64,000 nucleotides of DNA from Arthrobacter sp. NicSoilC5 (GCF_019977395.1 NZ_AP024660.1:310001-374000), one strand, 5' to 3'; shown: positions 56,386 to 63,230, numbered from the stretch's first letter. Numbers and translations are program-made. Notes: generated from the sequence alone by a model not told the origin.

Positions 56386-56396
56386 GTGCCGTTCTA

Positions 56397-56819
56397 ATGA
56401 AGCCGGAAATCGAACTCCTAGTAGCCGAGTTGACCCTATTCAACTCGATGTTCGCCGACGGCCGCATCGGCTCGATGACCCTCGACGAGCTGGCCGACCT
56501 GAGCGTGAAGATCAGCGCCTACAAAGTCTTCCTAGGGGAGCACGTGGCCGCCCTGGAACGGGACGCCGACCTGGCCGAAGCTCACTATGAGCTAGTGCGG
56601 GAGCAAGCGTATAGGGACACCCGCAAATCAGGCGCGACCGGAGCCGACAGCGACAATGCCAAGCGCATCCAGTCCGCAATTGAAAAAGAAGCTTGGATTG
56701 ATGCTAAGTACCAGTTCAAGGTCGTATCCAACCTCTGGCGGGACACCAGCTCCCTACTCGACACGCTCCGTAGCCGGTTGAGCTACGAGAAGATCGAGCT
56801 GGGGGAGGCCAAACGATGA
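56397..56819 (+). CDS. Hypothetical phage-like protein
   Basis: A 140-residue, almost entirely helical protein (FNSMFADGRIGSMTLDELAD; long amphipathic helices from about 45). It follows the ERF gene by 11 bases and overlaps the next ORF by ATGA, so it is in the same early operon. A recombination accessory role is possible by position only. Confidence 0.62.
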   Translation: MKPEIELLVAELTLFNSMFADGRIGSMTLDELADLSVKISAYKVFLGEHVAALERDADLAEAHYELVREQAYRDTRKSGATGADSDNAKRIQSAIEKEAWIDAKYQFKVVSNLWRDTSSLLDTLRSRLSYEKIELGEAKR

Positions 56820-56935
56820 GCTGTCGCCACCTTTGGATCGTCCTTTTGAACTTCCAGCAGTGGAACGAGCACCGGCTTTGCATGAACTGTGGGGAGCGGA
56901 TTCTGCGGGCAAAACTAAACAAGAGGGAAAAGTAG
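56816..56935 (+). CDS. Small zinc-knuckle-like protein
   Basis: 39 residues with SCRHLW and LCMNCGER, a C-H...C-x2-C arrangement that could bind zinc, and a basic tail. It starts in ATGA overlap and ends directly at the next ATG (TAG-ATG). Confidence 0.58.
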   Translation: MSCRHLWIVLLNFQQWNEHRLCMNCGERILRAKLNKREK

Positions 56936-57424
56936 ATGTCAGTCGACCTGGCGCAGCTAAAGCGCATCCGGGACCTAGAGAAAGACACAGACCAAGGGAG
57001 CGTCGCACTCAAGTCCATCAAGGAACGGCGCACCGACCTCATTACCGCCATGGATGAGTTCGCCGAGCTGGAGCAAGCCCAGGCAGCTGTCAGGGCCGCG
57101 AGCGTCCGGCTCAAGTTGGCCATCCGGTCCAATGCTGAACTCACTGCACTGGAAGAACTGCGGGAGGACGAAGCCTGGCACCTGCATGACCTGAAGCACT
57201 AGCTCAGTCTGAACCTCATCGCCTACCGGGAGGATACCGCCCGCGACGTAGTGCAGGACTCTGACGGCCGCAACCGGAAGATCGAGCTGACAGCCAAGCT
57301 ATCCAGGGCCAACAAGCGGGTACTCGACCAGACCAAGATGTCGTTCAGCCAGCACTTCGGGAATCGGATAGCGATACCGGAAGCGCCGGCGGCGAAGCAA
57401 TTACTGATAACGGAGAACCTATGA
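56936..57424 (+). CDS. Helical phage-like protein interrupted by an in-frame TAG
   Basis: The first 88 codons (56936-57199: MSVDLAQLKRIRDLEKDTDQ to REDEAWHLHDLKH) end at TAG 57200-57202. The same frame then stays open for 73 more codons with protein-like composition (LNLIAYREDTARDVVQDSDG, RNRKIELTAKLSRANKRVLD, FSQHFGNRIAIPEAP). It ends at TGA 57422-57424, directly abutting the next gene's ATG. No ribosome site or usual start follows the TAG. The gene may be recently truncated, or the TAG (followed by C) may be read through. No family is known. Confidence 0.6.
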
Positions 57425-57787
57425 ATGGAGAAGCTAGTAGTCACTCTCGAAACATCGCGGCGGCTTAAGGCTGCGGGGTTCCCCGGCGAGGGCACGTTCT
57501 GGTGGCTGAAGGAGCCGCACCGGCCCTGGGCCGTCGGCATTACGAAGTTCGGTGCCAGCAACCGCGTAGCCGACCCCACCGCCCAAGAGATAGCCGACCG
57601 GCTTGACTGGCGATTGCCTCTCCGCAGCGGAGGCGACTCAGAACGCTCCCTGCACGGCGGTAAGGCTGAGGGCGGTTGGTTTTTCTACTACGGACAGCCG
57701 TGGCCCCTGATTGCCAGTGGCGACACCATGGCGGAAGCCCTCGCCCAACTATGGCTCACACTAAACGAATCTAAGGAGACCAAATAG
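57425..57787 (+). CDS. Phage-like protein, paralogue of 60465
   Basis: 120 residues: MEKLVVTLETSRRLKAAGFP, GTFWWLKEP, PTAQEIADRLDWRL and a C-terminal AEALAQLWLTLNESKETK. The same frame of motifs (LVVTLET, KLKAAGF, SAQEIIDQL, AEALALLWIDLQEAK) recurs in the gene at 60465, so the two are paralogues in the two modules. Similar proteins occur in phages. Function unknown. Confidence 0.7.
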   Translation: MEKLVVTLETSRRLKAAGFPGEGTFWWLKEPHRPWAVGITKFGASNRVADPTAQEIADRLDWRLPLRSGGDSERSLHGGKAEGGWFFYYGQPWPLIASGDTMAEALAQLWLTLNESKETK

Positions 57788-57973
57788 ATGCCAGGAACAG
57801 CTATCGGCGGTAAAAAAGCCGCTGCAAGCAATAAGCAAAGATACGGCGCCGACTTTTACCGGCAGATTGGCCGAGCCGGCGGTAAGAAGAGCAAAGGCGG
57901 TGGCTTCGCCTTCGACCACGAGCGCGCGGTCTACTGGGGGGAGCGTCGGCGGGAAGGCCTCCCGGAAGAGTAA
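57788..57973 (+). CDS. Small KGG-motif protein (general stress protein-like)
   Basis: 61 residues, glycine- and lysine-rich: GGKKAAASNKQRYGADFYRQ, IGRAGGKKSKGGGFA. This matches the short phage/plasmid version of the KGG (GsiB-type) family. It begins right after the previous stop (TAG-ATG). It is the last gene of the rightward operon of module 1. Possibly nucleic-acid associated. Confidence 0.75.
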   Translation: MPGTAIGGKKAAASNKQRYGADFYRQIGRAGGKKSKGGGFAFDHERAVYWGERRREGLPEE

Positions 57974-57985
57974 GGCGGCCTAAGA

Positions 57986-58459
57986 CTAGCCGCTATCGGC
58001 TACCGCAAAGAGGAGGCGATGACGGGGAAGCACTCGCCCGCCTTTGTCTCTAATCCACCGGGCACCTGAGTTATCACGAAAAGTCACCAGTGGGGCTTCG
58101 TCAAATTGAGCATTGAGCGTGAAAGCTTTTTCCGGCAGCAGAATATCGTATTCTGCTGCAAGCCATCTGCGTGATCCGTCCTGATGACGAGCGTATAACC
58201 TTATGTCGTATATAGGCTCCTCGCTAAGGTTCTGCACGATGTAACGTGTACTCATATCGAAGCTCACATTGCCATCAGCATCGGTAGAAGCGGGGATGCC
58301 GAACTCCTCGGTGATGTAAACCACCTTCCGAGCCTGCGATAACTTCCTTACTTTGGCATCCCGATTAATCACTATGGCTGTGGCGACGAAAGCCGCCGTA
58401 GTGCCGAGCCCGCCAACCCAGTCAGCGACGGTGCCCCAGGTGTCAGGGTTGAAGTCCAC
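57986..58459 (-). CDS. Membrane-anchored FxDxxGxxWxR protein
   Basis: 157 residues: one hydrophobic helix near the N-terminus (about 10-32, TVADWVGGLGTTAAFVATAI), a charged linker, and a beta-rich domain with STRYIVQNLSEEPIYDIRLY and the end motif FRDNSGARWIRDKGGR. This is the same layout as 50718, 51424 and 51879. GTG 58459 has GGAG 8 bases upstream; GTG 58468 is the alternative. It overlaps the upstream gene by a few to 26 bases. Confidence 0.68.
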   Translation of the reverse strand: MDFNPDTWGTVADWVGGLGTTAAFVATAIVINRDAKVRKLSQARKVVYITEEFGIPASTDADGNVSFDMSTRYIVQNLSEEPIYDIRLYARHQDGSRRWLAAEYDILLPEKAFTLNAQFDEAPLVTFRDNSGARWIRDKGGRVLPRHRLLFAVADSG

Positions 58460-58994
58460 TAGAGTCACTCCCTAGGTCTAGGCGAATAAGTCTTTCTAGC
58501 TCGATGGACTTTTGGTCAAAGGTGACGTCGAGGTGAATTTCCTTCATTAAGTCCTTAGCCTTGGCCGCGTTGATCAGGTCATAGGCGAGCCCGATCGTGT
58601 CCAGTGCGCATTTCTGGACGTGTTCTGGTGCGAAGAGTTCCATATGGAGAGTTTCAAGCGCGTTACTGCGTTCTTGGACGACACTGTCGATCTCGTCCTT
58701 TAGATTGCCGACCTTGATGTCGTGGGCTGAGCCCACTAGGACACGCAATTGCAGGAGGAAGTTCACGTACGCATCTACCTTGCGATCCCTTAGCCACTTC
58801 TCGTGCTCGGAGGCTCGGTCCCGCTGCCATTGCTCGTGCTGGGCTGATCGATCACGATTCCATTGGTCTTTTGAGGCTTCAATAGTCGCCTGAGTGTTCT
58901 TGCGGTTGTAGCCACCTGCTATAAGGGCACCCCCCAAGCCGGCTATGACAGCTCCCATGAGGGTGCCAATCAGCCGTATCGTCTCCTGATCCAT
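58443..58994 (-). CDS. Single-pass membrane protein with coiled coil
   Basis: 183 residues: a glycine-rich N-terminal membrane helix (IRLIGTLMGAVIAGLGGALI) and a long charged repeat-like helix with three WxRDR units (DQWNRDRSA, EQWQRDRAS, EKWLRDRKV at about 43-72). A helical cytoplasmic domain follows. ATG overlaps the upstream stop by one base (TAATG). Unknown function. The repeated WxRDR pattern is distinctive. Confidence 0.68.
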   Translation of the reverse strand: MDQETIRLIGTLMGAVIAGLGGALIAGGYNRKNTQATIEASKDQWNRDRSAQHEQWQRDRASEHEKWLRDRKVDAYVNFLLQLRVLVGSAHDIKVGNLKDEIDSVVQERSNALETLHMELFAPEHVQKCALDTIGLAYDLINAAKAKDLMKEIHLDVTFDQKSIELERLIRLDLGSDSSGLQP

Positions 58995-59671
58995 TAGGAC
59001 AGTTTGTCAGACCACACGCCGCTCTTCTTGCTGCGGCGTATAGCGTAGATGGTGATGAAGCATCCAAGTCCGAAGAGCAACCAACCAAAAGCTCCAAGTT
59101 TGGAAAGTTCCTCTGGCACGCCTGTTAGAACGATCCCGGACATGATTGGCAGCAGACCGATGGAATCAATCACCACCGATTCTTGCTCTTTTGCCTTCAA
59201 CTCTGACTGAAGGGCTATCAGGGCAGTACGAGTTTCCTCACTGATGCCTTGCAAGTGGCGGATAACATTTTCATTATTCTGGATGAACCCCTCGAAGCGC
59301 TGCTCAAGACGTTGCAGCTCTTCACGAATCCACTTGTGCTTCTCATCCGCCGTTCCGTCGGCCGGCCAAGGGTTGCTAACAAAGACCGAGGGCGTGCCCA
59401 TTGTTGCTCTCGTCGTCCCAGCACCACCAAGTTGTACGTTTGCGGACCTGTGCTTTCGGGTTATCCAGAGATACAGTTTCTTCAATTCATCCCAGTTGCG
59501 CTTAGCCGCATCAAGGAACCTGCCGTATCCATGCCGAATCACGTGCGGAACGGCTAGGCCGGCTCCGATGATCGCCATGAGCACTCCGCCCCACTTGTTG
59601 AATCCTTCAAGTAGAGGTGCGTTGTTCCAAAAGGCGTCGAGGAGAAACTGTCCGACAGTTACCTGGTCCAT
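58994..59671 (-). CDS. Multi-pass membrane protein with central coiled coil
   Basis: 225 residues: an N-terminal hydrophobic segment (about 25-45), a cytoplasmic basic/coiled-coil part (about 95-165, EELQRLEQRFEGFIQNNENV), and two C-terminal hydrophobic segments (about 175-215). I chose ATG 59671; a TTG at 59701 is in frame. First gene of the second leftward block, divergent from promoter copy 2. No family is recognised. Confidence 0.65.
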   Translation of the reverse strand: MDQVTVGQFLLDAFWNNAPLLEGFNKWGGVLMAIIGAGLAVPHVIRHGYGRFLDAAKRNWDELKKLYLWITRKHRSANVQLGGAGTTRATMGTPSVFVSNPWPADGTADEKHKWIREELQRLEQRFEGFIQNNENVIRHLQGISEETRTALIALQSELKAKEQESVVIDSIGLLPIMSGIVLTGVPEELSKLGAFGWLLFGLGCFITIYAIRRSKKSGVWSDKLS

Positions 59672-60001
59672 GTGCTCAAGGCTACAAGAGGGGACCGACA
59701 AAATCTGTTCGGGTGGGTGGACATAAAAGAGCCAGCTTGCACCGCCTCGGCTGTCAAGGCTTCACGGCTAAATTATGTTCTAATATGCATGGCATAATTA
59801 TCATCCCCAAAATCTTGTCAAGGTTTAGGTTCGATACAGCCCGACCGCCGCGCCGTTAAATCGACATTGGACGACCCGAACAAGCATGGCGAAAAATTAT
59901 CGAAATTGAAATCTGTCAACTACCGGCAGTGTGGAAAAGAGTATTGCAATTGTAAAGTGCTTGGCGCATAATCTAGGGCACATAAACAAGGCGTCAAAAT
60001 C
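59672..60001. promoter_or_regulatory. Divergent region of module 2
   Basis: About 330 bases, AT-rich between 59760 and 59950, with no gene. It holds promoter copy 2 and presumably the leftward promoter of the membrane-protein block. Confidence 0.6.
59944..59972 (+). promoter_or_regulatory. Sigma-70-type promoter, module copy 2
   Basis: TTGCAA (59944-59949), a 17-base spacer and CATAAT (59967-59972). Thirteen spacer bases and the following CACATAAACAAGGCG are the same as in copy 1 at 53157. It drives the operon starting at 60002. Confidence 0.82.
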
Positions 60002-60166
60002 ATGCAGCAACAATTGCTGACCGAAACCGACCCGCTAACTGCGCTTTACATTACGAAGCGTATGTTGAAGGAAGTCCGAAAGAACAAACCAACCCGGCCA
60101 TATCATGCAGCCCGCACTTGTAAATCGAACGGGTGTGTCTGGCATAAGCGGAGAACGGCGAAATGA
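60002..60166 (+). CDS. Small basic hypothetical protein
   Basis: 54 residues: MQQQLLTETDPLTALYITKR, then a basic C-terminus with CKSNGCVWHKRR. ACAAGG 10 bases before ATG is the box shared by both promoter copies. It overlaps the next gene by ATGA. No family. Confidence 0.6.
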   Translation: MQQQLLTETDPLTALYITKRMLKEVRKNKPTRPYHAARTCKSNGCVWHKRRTAK

Positions 60167-60465
60167 TAAGTCCGCGCGCGCTCCTAATCTCCGGCCTCAT
60201 CGCCATCGCCGTCACAACTTTCGCCGGTGCCGGTATGTCATCCAGCGAACTCGACCTGCCCGGGCTGAACCAGCGCATCGACAACATCGACGCCCGCACT
60301 ACCAACAACGAGCAGGACATCCAGGCGCTCCAGGCGTCCACCAGCACCACGCCGGCCCCGCACGTTGATGTCCCGGTAGCGCCCAGCTCGACCACGACTA
60401 CGACAACCACCACCACCTCGACAGCTTCCGCTCCGGCGGATCCAGCGACAGGGGAGTGCCGGTGA
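60163..60465 (+). CDS. Secreted or membrane-anchored protein with Thr-rich tail
   Basis: 100 residues: an N-terminal hydrophobic signal or anchor (MISPRALLISGLIAIAVTTF), a short helical coil (LNQRIDNIDARTTNNEQDIQ), and a low-complexity tail of nine consecutive Thr among Ser/Pro/Ala. It probably lies outside the membrane as a stalk-like region. It overlaps the next gene's start (GTGATG). Confidence 0.6.
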   Translation: MISPRALLISGLIAIAVTTFAGAGMSSSELDLPGLNQRIDNIDARTTNNEQDIQALQASTSTTPAPHVDVPVAPSSTTTTTTTTTSTASAPADPATGECR

Positions 60466-61019
60466 TGGAATCCCTAGTAGTCACCCTTGAAACAGCTAAG
60501 AAGCTAAAGGCGGCAGGGTTCTGGCAGCAAGCCCAGTACCACTGGCACACTGATGAAGACGGACTTGTGGAATTGAAGCAGGGCAATGGCTTCACGGGCC
60601 AAGGCCTCAAGCGCCACGACAGCTTCTCTGCCCCTAGCGCTCAAGAGATTATCGATCAACTGCCGCAGTTCATGAACCACGAGGGCCGGGAGCTTCGTCT
60701 TGAAATATCTCCGTCAGGCTTTCGTCCAGGAAAGTACCGAAGTCCATGGCTCGCTTACTTCGATAACAAGACTAGCGACTACATTCCGCACCTCGCCAGC
60801 GCTCCGAATATCGCTGAAGCCCTCGCGCTGCTGTGGATTGATTTGCAGGAAGCGAAGTTGTGGGGGAGTACGCCGACATCCAACTTCTACCCGGCCAGGT
60901 GGTCTACAACGACCCTGACGGCTTACTCCAGGCACAAAAAGAGGAGCAGCCGAAGAAGACTGCTCCCCGTATGGGGAAGATGGATTCACTTTCAGACCTG
61001 CCGGGCTTCAATGTGGTGA
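60465..61019 (+). CDS. Phage-like protein, paralogue of 57425, with aberrant C-terminus
   Basis: 184 residues as read. Up to about residue 132 it follows the 57425 protein (MESLVVTLETAKKLKAAGFW, PSAQEIIDQL, AEALALLWIDLQEAK). Where the paralogue stops, this frame runs on for about 50 residues of Arg/Ser-rich sequence that overlaps, in another frame, the well-formed ORF at 60860. The tail therefore looks like an accidental extension after loss of the original stop. GGGGAG lies 8 bases before ATG 60465. Confidence 0.62.
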   Translation: MESLVVTLETAKKLKAAGFWQQAQYHWHTDEDGLVELKQGNGFTGQGLKRHDSFSAPSAQEIIDQLPQFMNHEGRELRLEISPSGFRPGKYRSPWLAYFDNKTSDYIPHLASAPNIAEALALLWIDLQEAKLWGSTPTSNFYPARWSTTTLTAYSRHKKRSSRRRLLPVWGRWIHFQTCRASMW

Positions 61020-61027
61020 AACGATGA
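60860..61027 (+). CDS. Small hypothetical protein overlapping the previous gene
   Basis: 55 residues from GTG 60860 (MGEYADIQLLPGQVVYNDPD, EEQPKKTAPRMGKMDSLSDL, PGFNVVKR), with normal composition and an ATGA overlap to the following ORF. It is more convincing than the overlapping tail of 60465. It has no good ribosome site, so it may be translated by coupling. Confidence 0.5.
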   Translation: MGEYADIQLLPGQVVYNDPDGLLQAQKEEQPKKTAPRMGKMDSLSDLPGFNVVKR

Positions 61028-61104
61028 GCAAGAACTGCAAGCACAACTTATGCAACATGGGACGGTATAAAGGCTGTTGGTACAAGGCAACGGGCTGGCT
61101 TTAG
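61024..61104 (+). CDS. Tiny cysteine-containing peptide
   Basis: 26 residues (MSKNCKHNLCNMGRYKGCWY, KATGWL) with three Cys and a His, in ATGA overlap with the previous ORF and ending just before the convergent gene at 61106. It could be a zinc-binding microprotein. Modest confidence. Confidence 0.45.
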   Translation: MSKNCKHNLCNMGRYKGCWYKATGWL

Positions 61105-61105
61105 C

Positions 61106-61285
61106 TCACCGCCGCACCAGCCCAAGCGCCAAGCCAACCAGTACAAGTACCAGAACCACCGTCACCGCCGACAACATAAGGGCATAGACGGGCGTACCTG
61201 AAGCCGCCGCCACACCAGCGGAAGCAATCAGGCCCACAATGAGCCCGATGAGCAGGCCCCGCTTATCCTGAGCATTCAGATTCAT
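61106..61285 (-). CDS. Small two-helix membrane protein
   Basis: 59 residues with two hydrophobic segments (GLLIGLIVGLIASAGVAAAS and VYALMLSAVTVVLVLVLVGL) joined by a short turn. The ATG overlaps the stop of the upstream secreted-protein gene (TGATG), so the two are coupled. It may help localise or protect that protein's product. Confidence 0.62.
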   Translation of the reverse strand: MNLNAQDKRGLLIGLIVGLIASAGVAAASGTPVYALMLSAVTVVLVLVLVGLALGLVRR

Positions 61286-61638
61286 CACGCACACCTCATC
61301 ACGTAATACCGAGGATAGACCCGCAAGACATCTGGGCAGTAGCCGTTGACTGCGATGTAGAACGACACCGCACCCAGGAGTGCAGCAGCAGCCGGACAAA
61401 GTACGCCATCGGTCTGGATGCAGATGACCGCCGCTACGCCGGCCGCCGCCCCGGAGGTCACAGCCCCCTGGTCAGTCCGGTTGAGGTCGATGTAGTAACC
61501 CAGGATCGGTTCGAGGAAGTCACTGCCGACAGCCACGGTGGGAGCCATCGAAGCAGGAGCCGGGGCCGCATTAGCGCTGACGCCGGTGGCAAATATCAAA
61601 GAAAGTGCCGCCACTAGCGACACGAGCATTTTTCGCAT
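61285..61638 (-). CDS. Secreted small protein with signal peptide
   Basis: 117 residues from ATG 61638: a signal peptide (MRKMLVSLVAALSLIFATGV, cleavage after SANAAPA likely), a short mature region with FLEPILGYYIDLNRT, then a glycine/alanine-rich hydrophobic stretch with four Cys (ICIQTDGVLC, YCPDVL, MRC) that may form disulfides. The hydrophobic centre and coupled two-helix partner recall bacteriocin-plus-immunity pairs, but no family is recognised. Confidence 0.6.
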   Translation of the reverse strand: MRKMLVSLVAALSLIFATGVSANAAPAPASMAPTVAVGSDFLEPILGYYIDLNRTDQGAVTSGAAAGVAAVICIQTDGVLCPAAAALLGAVSFYIAVNGYCPDVLRVYPRYYVMRCA

Positions 61639-61681
61639 ATTCCGAGCGTGGCACCAGCCAACATTCAGGGGCAATTAAGAA

Positions 61682-61720
61682 AATCAGGGCCAGAACCTGG
61701 AGTAAGTTCTGACCCTGATT
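61682..61720 (-). terminator. Rho-independent terminator downstream of the Lsr2 gene
   Basis: AATCAGGGCCAGAAC (61682-61696) and GTTCTGACCCTGATT (61706-61720) form a 15-bp stem with one G-U. Leftward it is followed by TTTCTTAATT, giving a classical terminator in the Lsr2 direction. Confidence 0.85.
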
Positions 61721-61762
61721 CGTGAATTAGGCGGAGGTGAGAGCCGCCTATCATGGAGGGAG

Positions 61763-61804
61763 CCGGCGCCAGCCCTATGTCCCCCCATATGTGGCTGGTG
61801 CCGG
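61763..61804 (-). terminator. Second hairpin directly after the Lsr2 stop
   Basis: CCGGCGCCAGCC (61763-61774) pairs with GGCTGGTGCCGG (61793-61804), 12 bp with one G-U, immediately after the Lsr2 stop codon. Together with 61682-61720 it gives two hairpins in tandem. Confidence 0.65.
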
Positions 61805-61805
61805 T

Positions 61806-62129
61806 TTAGTGGGCGGCCTGGTACTTTTCCAAGATGTCCTGCTGGATACGGCCGCGGGCGTTCACCTTGAAGCCGTTGTCCAAGGCCCACATCCTGACGG
61901 CGTGAGTATCCGTCTTTGACGTGCTGGCCTTACGACCAGCCGGGCGACCGCGACCACCGGATGTTTTACGACCGGCATTGGTAAAGCGTTCCAGAGCTGA
62001 GCGAAGTTCACTCGCGTGGTCGTTATTCAAATCGATTTCGTATTCAGTGCCATCAAGGGCAAAAGATACCGTCTCCGCGCCTTCTGAGCCGTCGAGGTCA
62101 TCTTCGAGGATTGTCACAGTGCGTTTCAT
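61806..62129 (-). CDS. lsr2: Lsr2 family nucleoid-associated protein
   Basis: A 107-residue xenogeneic silencer paralogue. The N-terminal oligomerisation domain (about 1-60) has VTILEDDLDGSEGAETVSFA and LDGTEYEIDL. A basic linker has GGRGRPAGRK, and the C-terminal AT-rich-DNA-binding domain (about 70-107) has VRMWALDNGFKVNARGRIQQ and DILEKYQAAH. The GRPAG and ARGR segments resemble the AT-hook-like RGR motif. It is carried inside the phage-like element, so it probably manages expression of the element or the host genes. A palindrome lies between its ribosome site and start. Confidence 0.93.
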   Translation of the reverse strand: MKRTVTILEDDLDGSEGAETVSFALDGTEYEIDLNNDHASELRSALERFTNAGRKTSGGRGRPAGRKASTSKTDTHAVRMWALDNGFKVNARGRIQQDILEKYQAAH

Positions 62130-62145
62130 AGTAAGCAAGCTTACT
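62130..62145 (-). promoter_or_regulatory. Palindrome in the lsr2 leader
   Basis: AGTAAGC (62130-62136) and GCTTACT (62139-62145) are exact reverse complements around AA, placed directly before the Lsr2 ATG and overlapping the region of its GGAG box. It could be an operator or an RNA hairpin that masks the ribosome site. Confidence 0.55.
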
Positions 62146-62178
62146 CCAATTATGCCGGAGAGATGATCGGCAGAGTCC

Positions 62179-62391
62179 CTAACTGAAGGGATACGTGAAG
62201 GGGCCATAAAACGGTTGAGTGAATCGCCAAATCGTAAAGGGTGTACCGATGACTAGGAACACCACTGCCAAGATGATGGATGAGCGACGGTCCCAAGTCT
62301 GAGTAATCGCTGTATATAGGAAAGCGATGCCAGCCGTGATAAGAAAAAGAGGTCCAATAGTCACCATGAGCCACTCGACGATGTACCCCAT
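62179..62391 (-). CDS. Small membrane protein
   Basis: 70 residues with two hydrophobic segments (about 10-28 and 38-56). GGAGGGA lies 7 bases before ATG, a strong ribosome site. It is upstream of lsr2 on the same strand and divergent from 62433 with a 41-base gap. No family. Confidence 0.65.
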   Translation of the reverse strand: MGYIVEWLMVTIGPLFLITAGIAFLYTAITQTWDRRSSIILAVVFLVIGTPFTIWRFTQPFYGPFTYPFS

Positions 62392-62432
62392 ATCAATGTC
62401 CCTCCGCTAAGGCGGCTCCCCAGCCGTTCCGC

Positions 62433-63230
62433 GTGTCTTACAACGTTACGGGACGCTGGCCCGAGTATCGAGGCGAGTTCTGGTCAGAGTTTGGTAGCGA
62501 TTATGCTCGTGCAGTGAATACTCAGCCCTCATGGTTCGACCAAAACGCAGGTTGGATCGGTTTCGTCAGCGCGATACTAGGTGTAATCAGCTTCGGACTG
62601 TCCATATTGTTCTACGTTTGGGGTCGGAAGCCGAAGCAGTTGGGTTGGCGCGTGCTGAGCAAATACGGGATGATCCGCGGCCGAAGGGCTCTGCCCAAAC
62701 TGAGCGTGAGCTACGGGGGCCAGGAGCTTTTCAATCCCGTCGCAACGCTCGTGCGGATTGAAAACTACGGCAAGGTTGAAATTCGAAAGGAAGACTGGGA
62801 GATACCCGTCGAATTCAACTACGACGAGAGCCGTATCGTCCAGGCTGCGATTGTGGACAAGTCGGACGGGAACATCGGCGCCACCATCAACGAGCACAAC
62901 CTTAGCGATGCCAAGTGCACGTTACAGCCGATGCTGCTCAACCAGGGTGAGTGGTTCGACGTCCAGATAATCACAGACGGTCCGGTAGAAGAGCCGGCCA
63001 TCAACGCCCGGATTGCCGGGGTTACTGGCAAGTTGGCCGACATGGAAGAGCGGAAGCAGAAGTTTCAGCGGTGGATGTTTTTGGCGATCGTGGCGGGCGT
63101 TGCGCTCCTGGCTGTGGCATCCGTTAGTTTGTTTGGACTCGATGCGATACCCGTCTTCACTGCCGTCTTTGCCCTCGTAATCACGCTTGTTGTAGATAAG
63201 TTTTTGGTGGGAAAGCCTAAGAACAAGTAG
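62433..63230 (+). CDS. Membrane protein of unknown function
   Basis: 265 residues: an N-terminal extracellular or cytoplasmic part, one hydrophobic helix (about 42-66, IGFVSAILGVISFGLSILFY), a large beta-rich domain (about 85-200, with LVRIENYGKVEIRKEDWEIP and FNYDESRIVQAAIVDK), and two C-terminal hydrophobic helices (about 212-258). The beta-rich domain is built like the soluble domains of the FxDxxGxxWxR proteins (strand VRNDG/VRIENYG), though the end motif is absent. The start is GTG 62433 without a good ribosome site. Confidence 0.7.
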   Translation: MSYNVTGRWPEYRGEFWSEFGSDYARAVNTQPSWFDQNAGWIGFVSAILGVISFGLSILFYVWGRKPKQLGWRVLSKYGMIRGRRALPKLSVSYGGQELFNPVATLVRIENYGKVEIRKEDWEIPVEFNYDESRIVQAAIVDKSDGNIGATINEHNLSDAKCTLQPMLLNQGEWFDVQIITDGPVEEPAINARIAGVTGKLADMEERKQKFQRWMFLAIVAGVALLAVASVSLFGLDAIPVFTAVFALVITLVVDKFLVGKPKNK

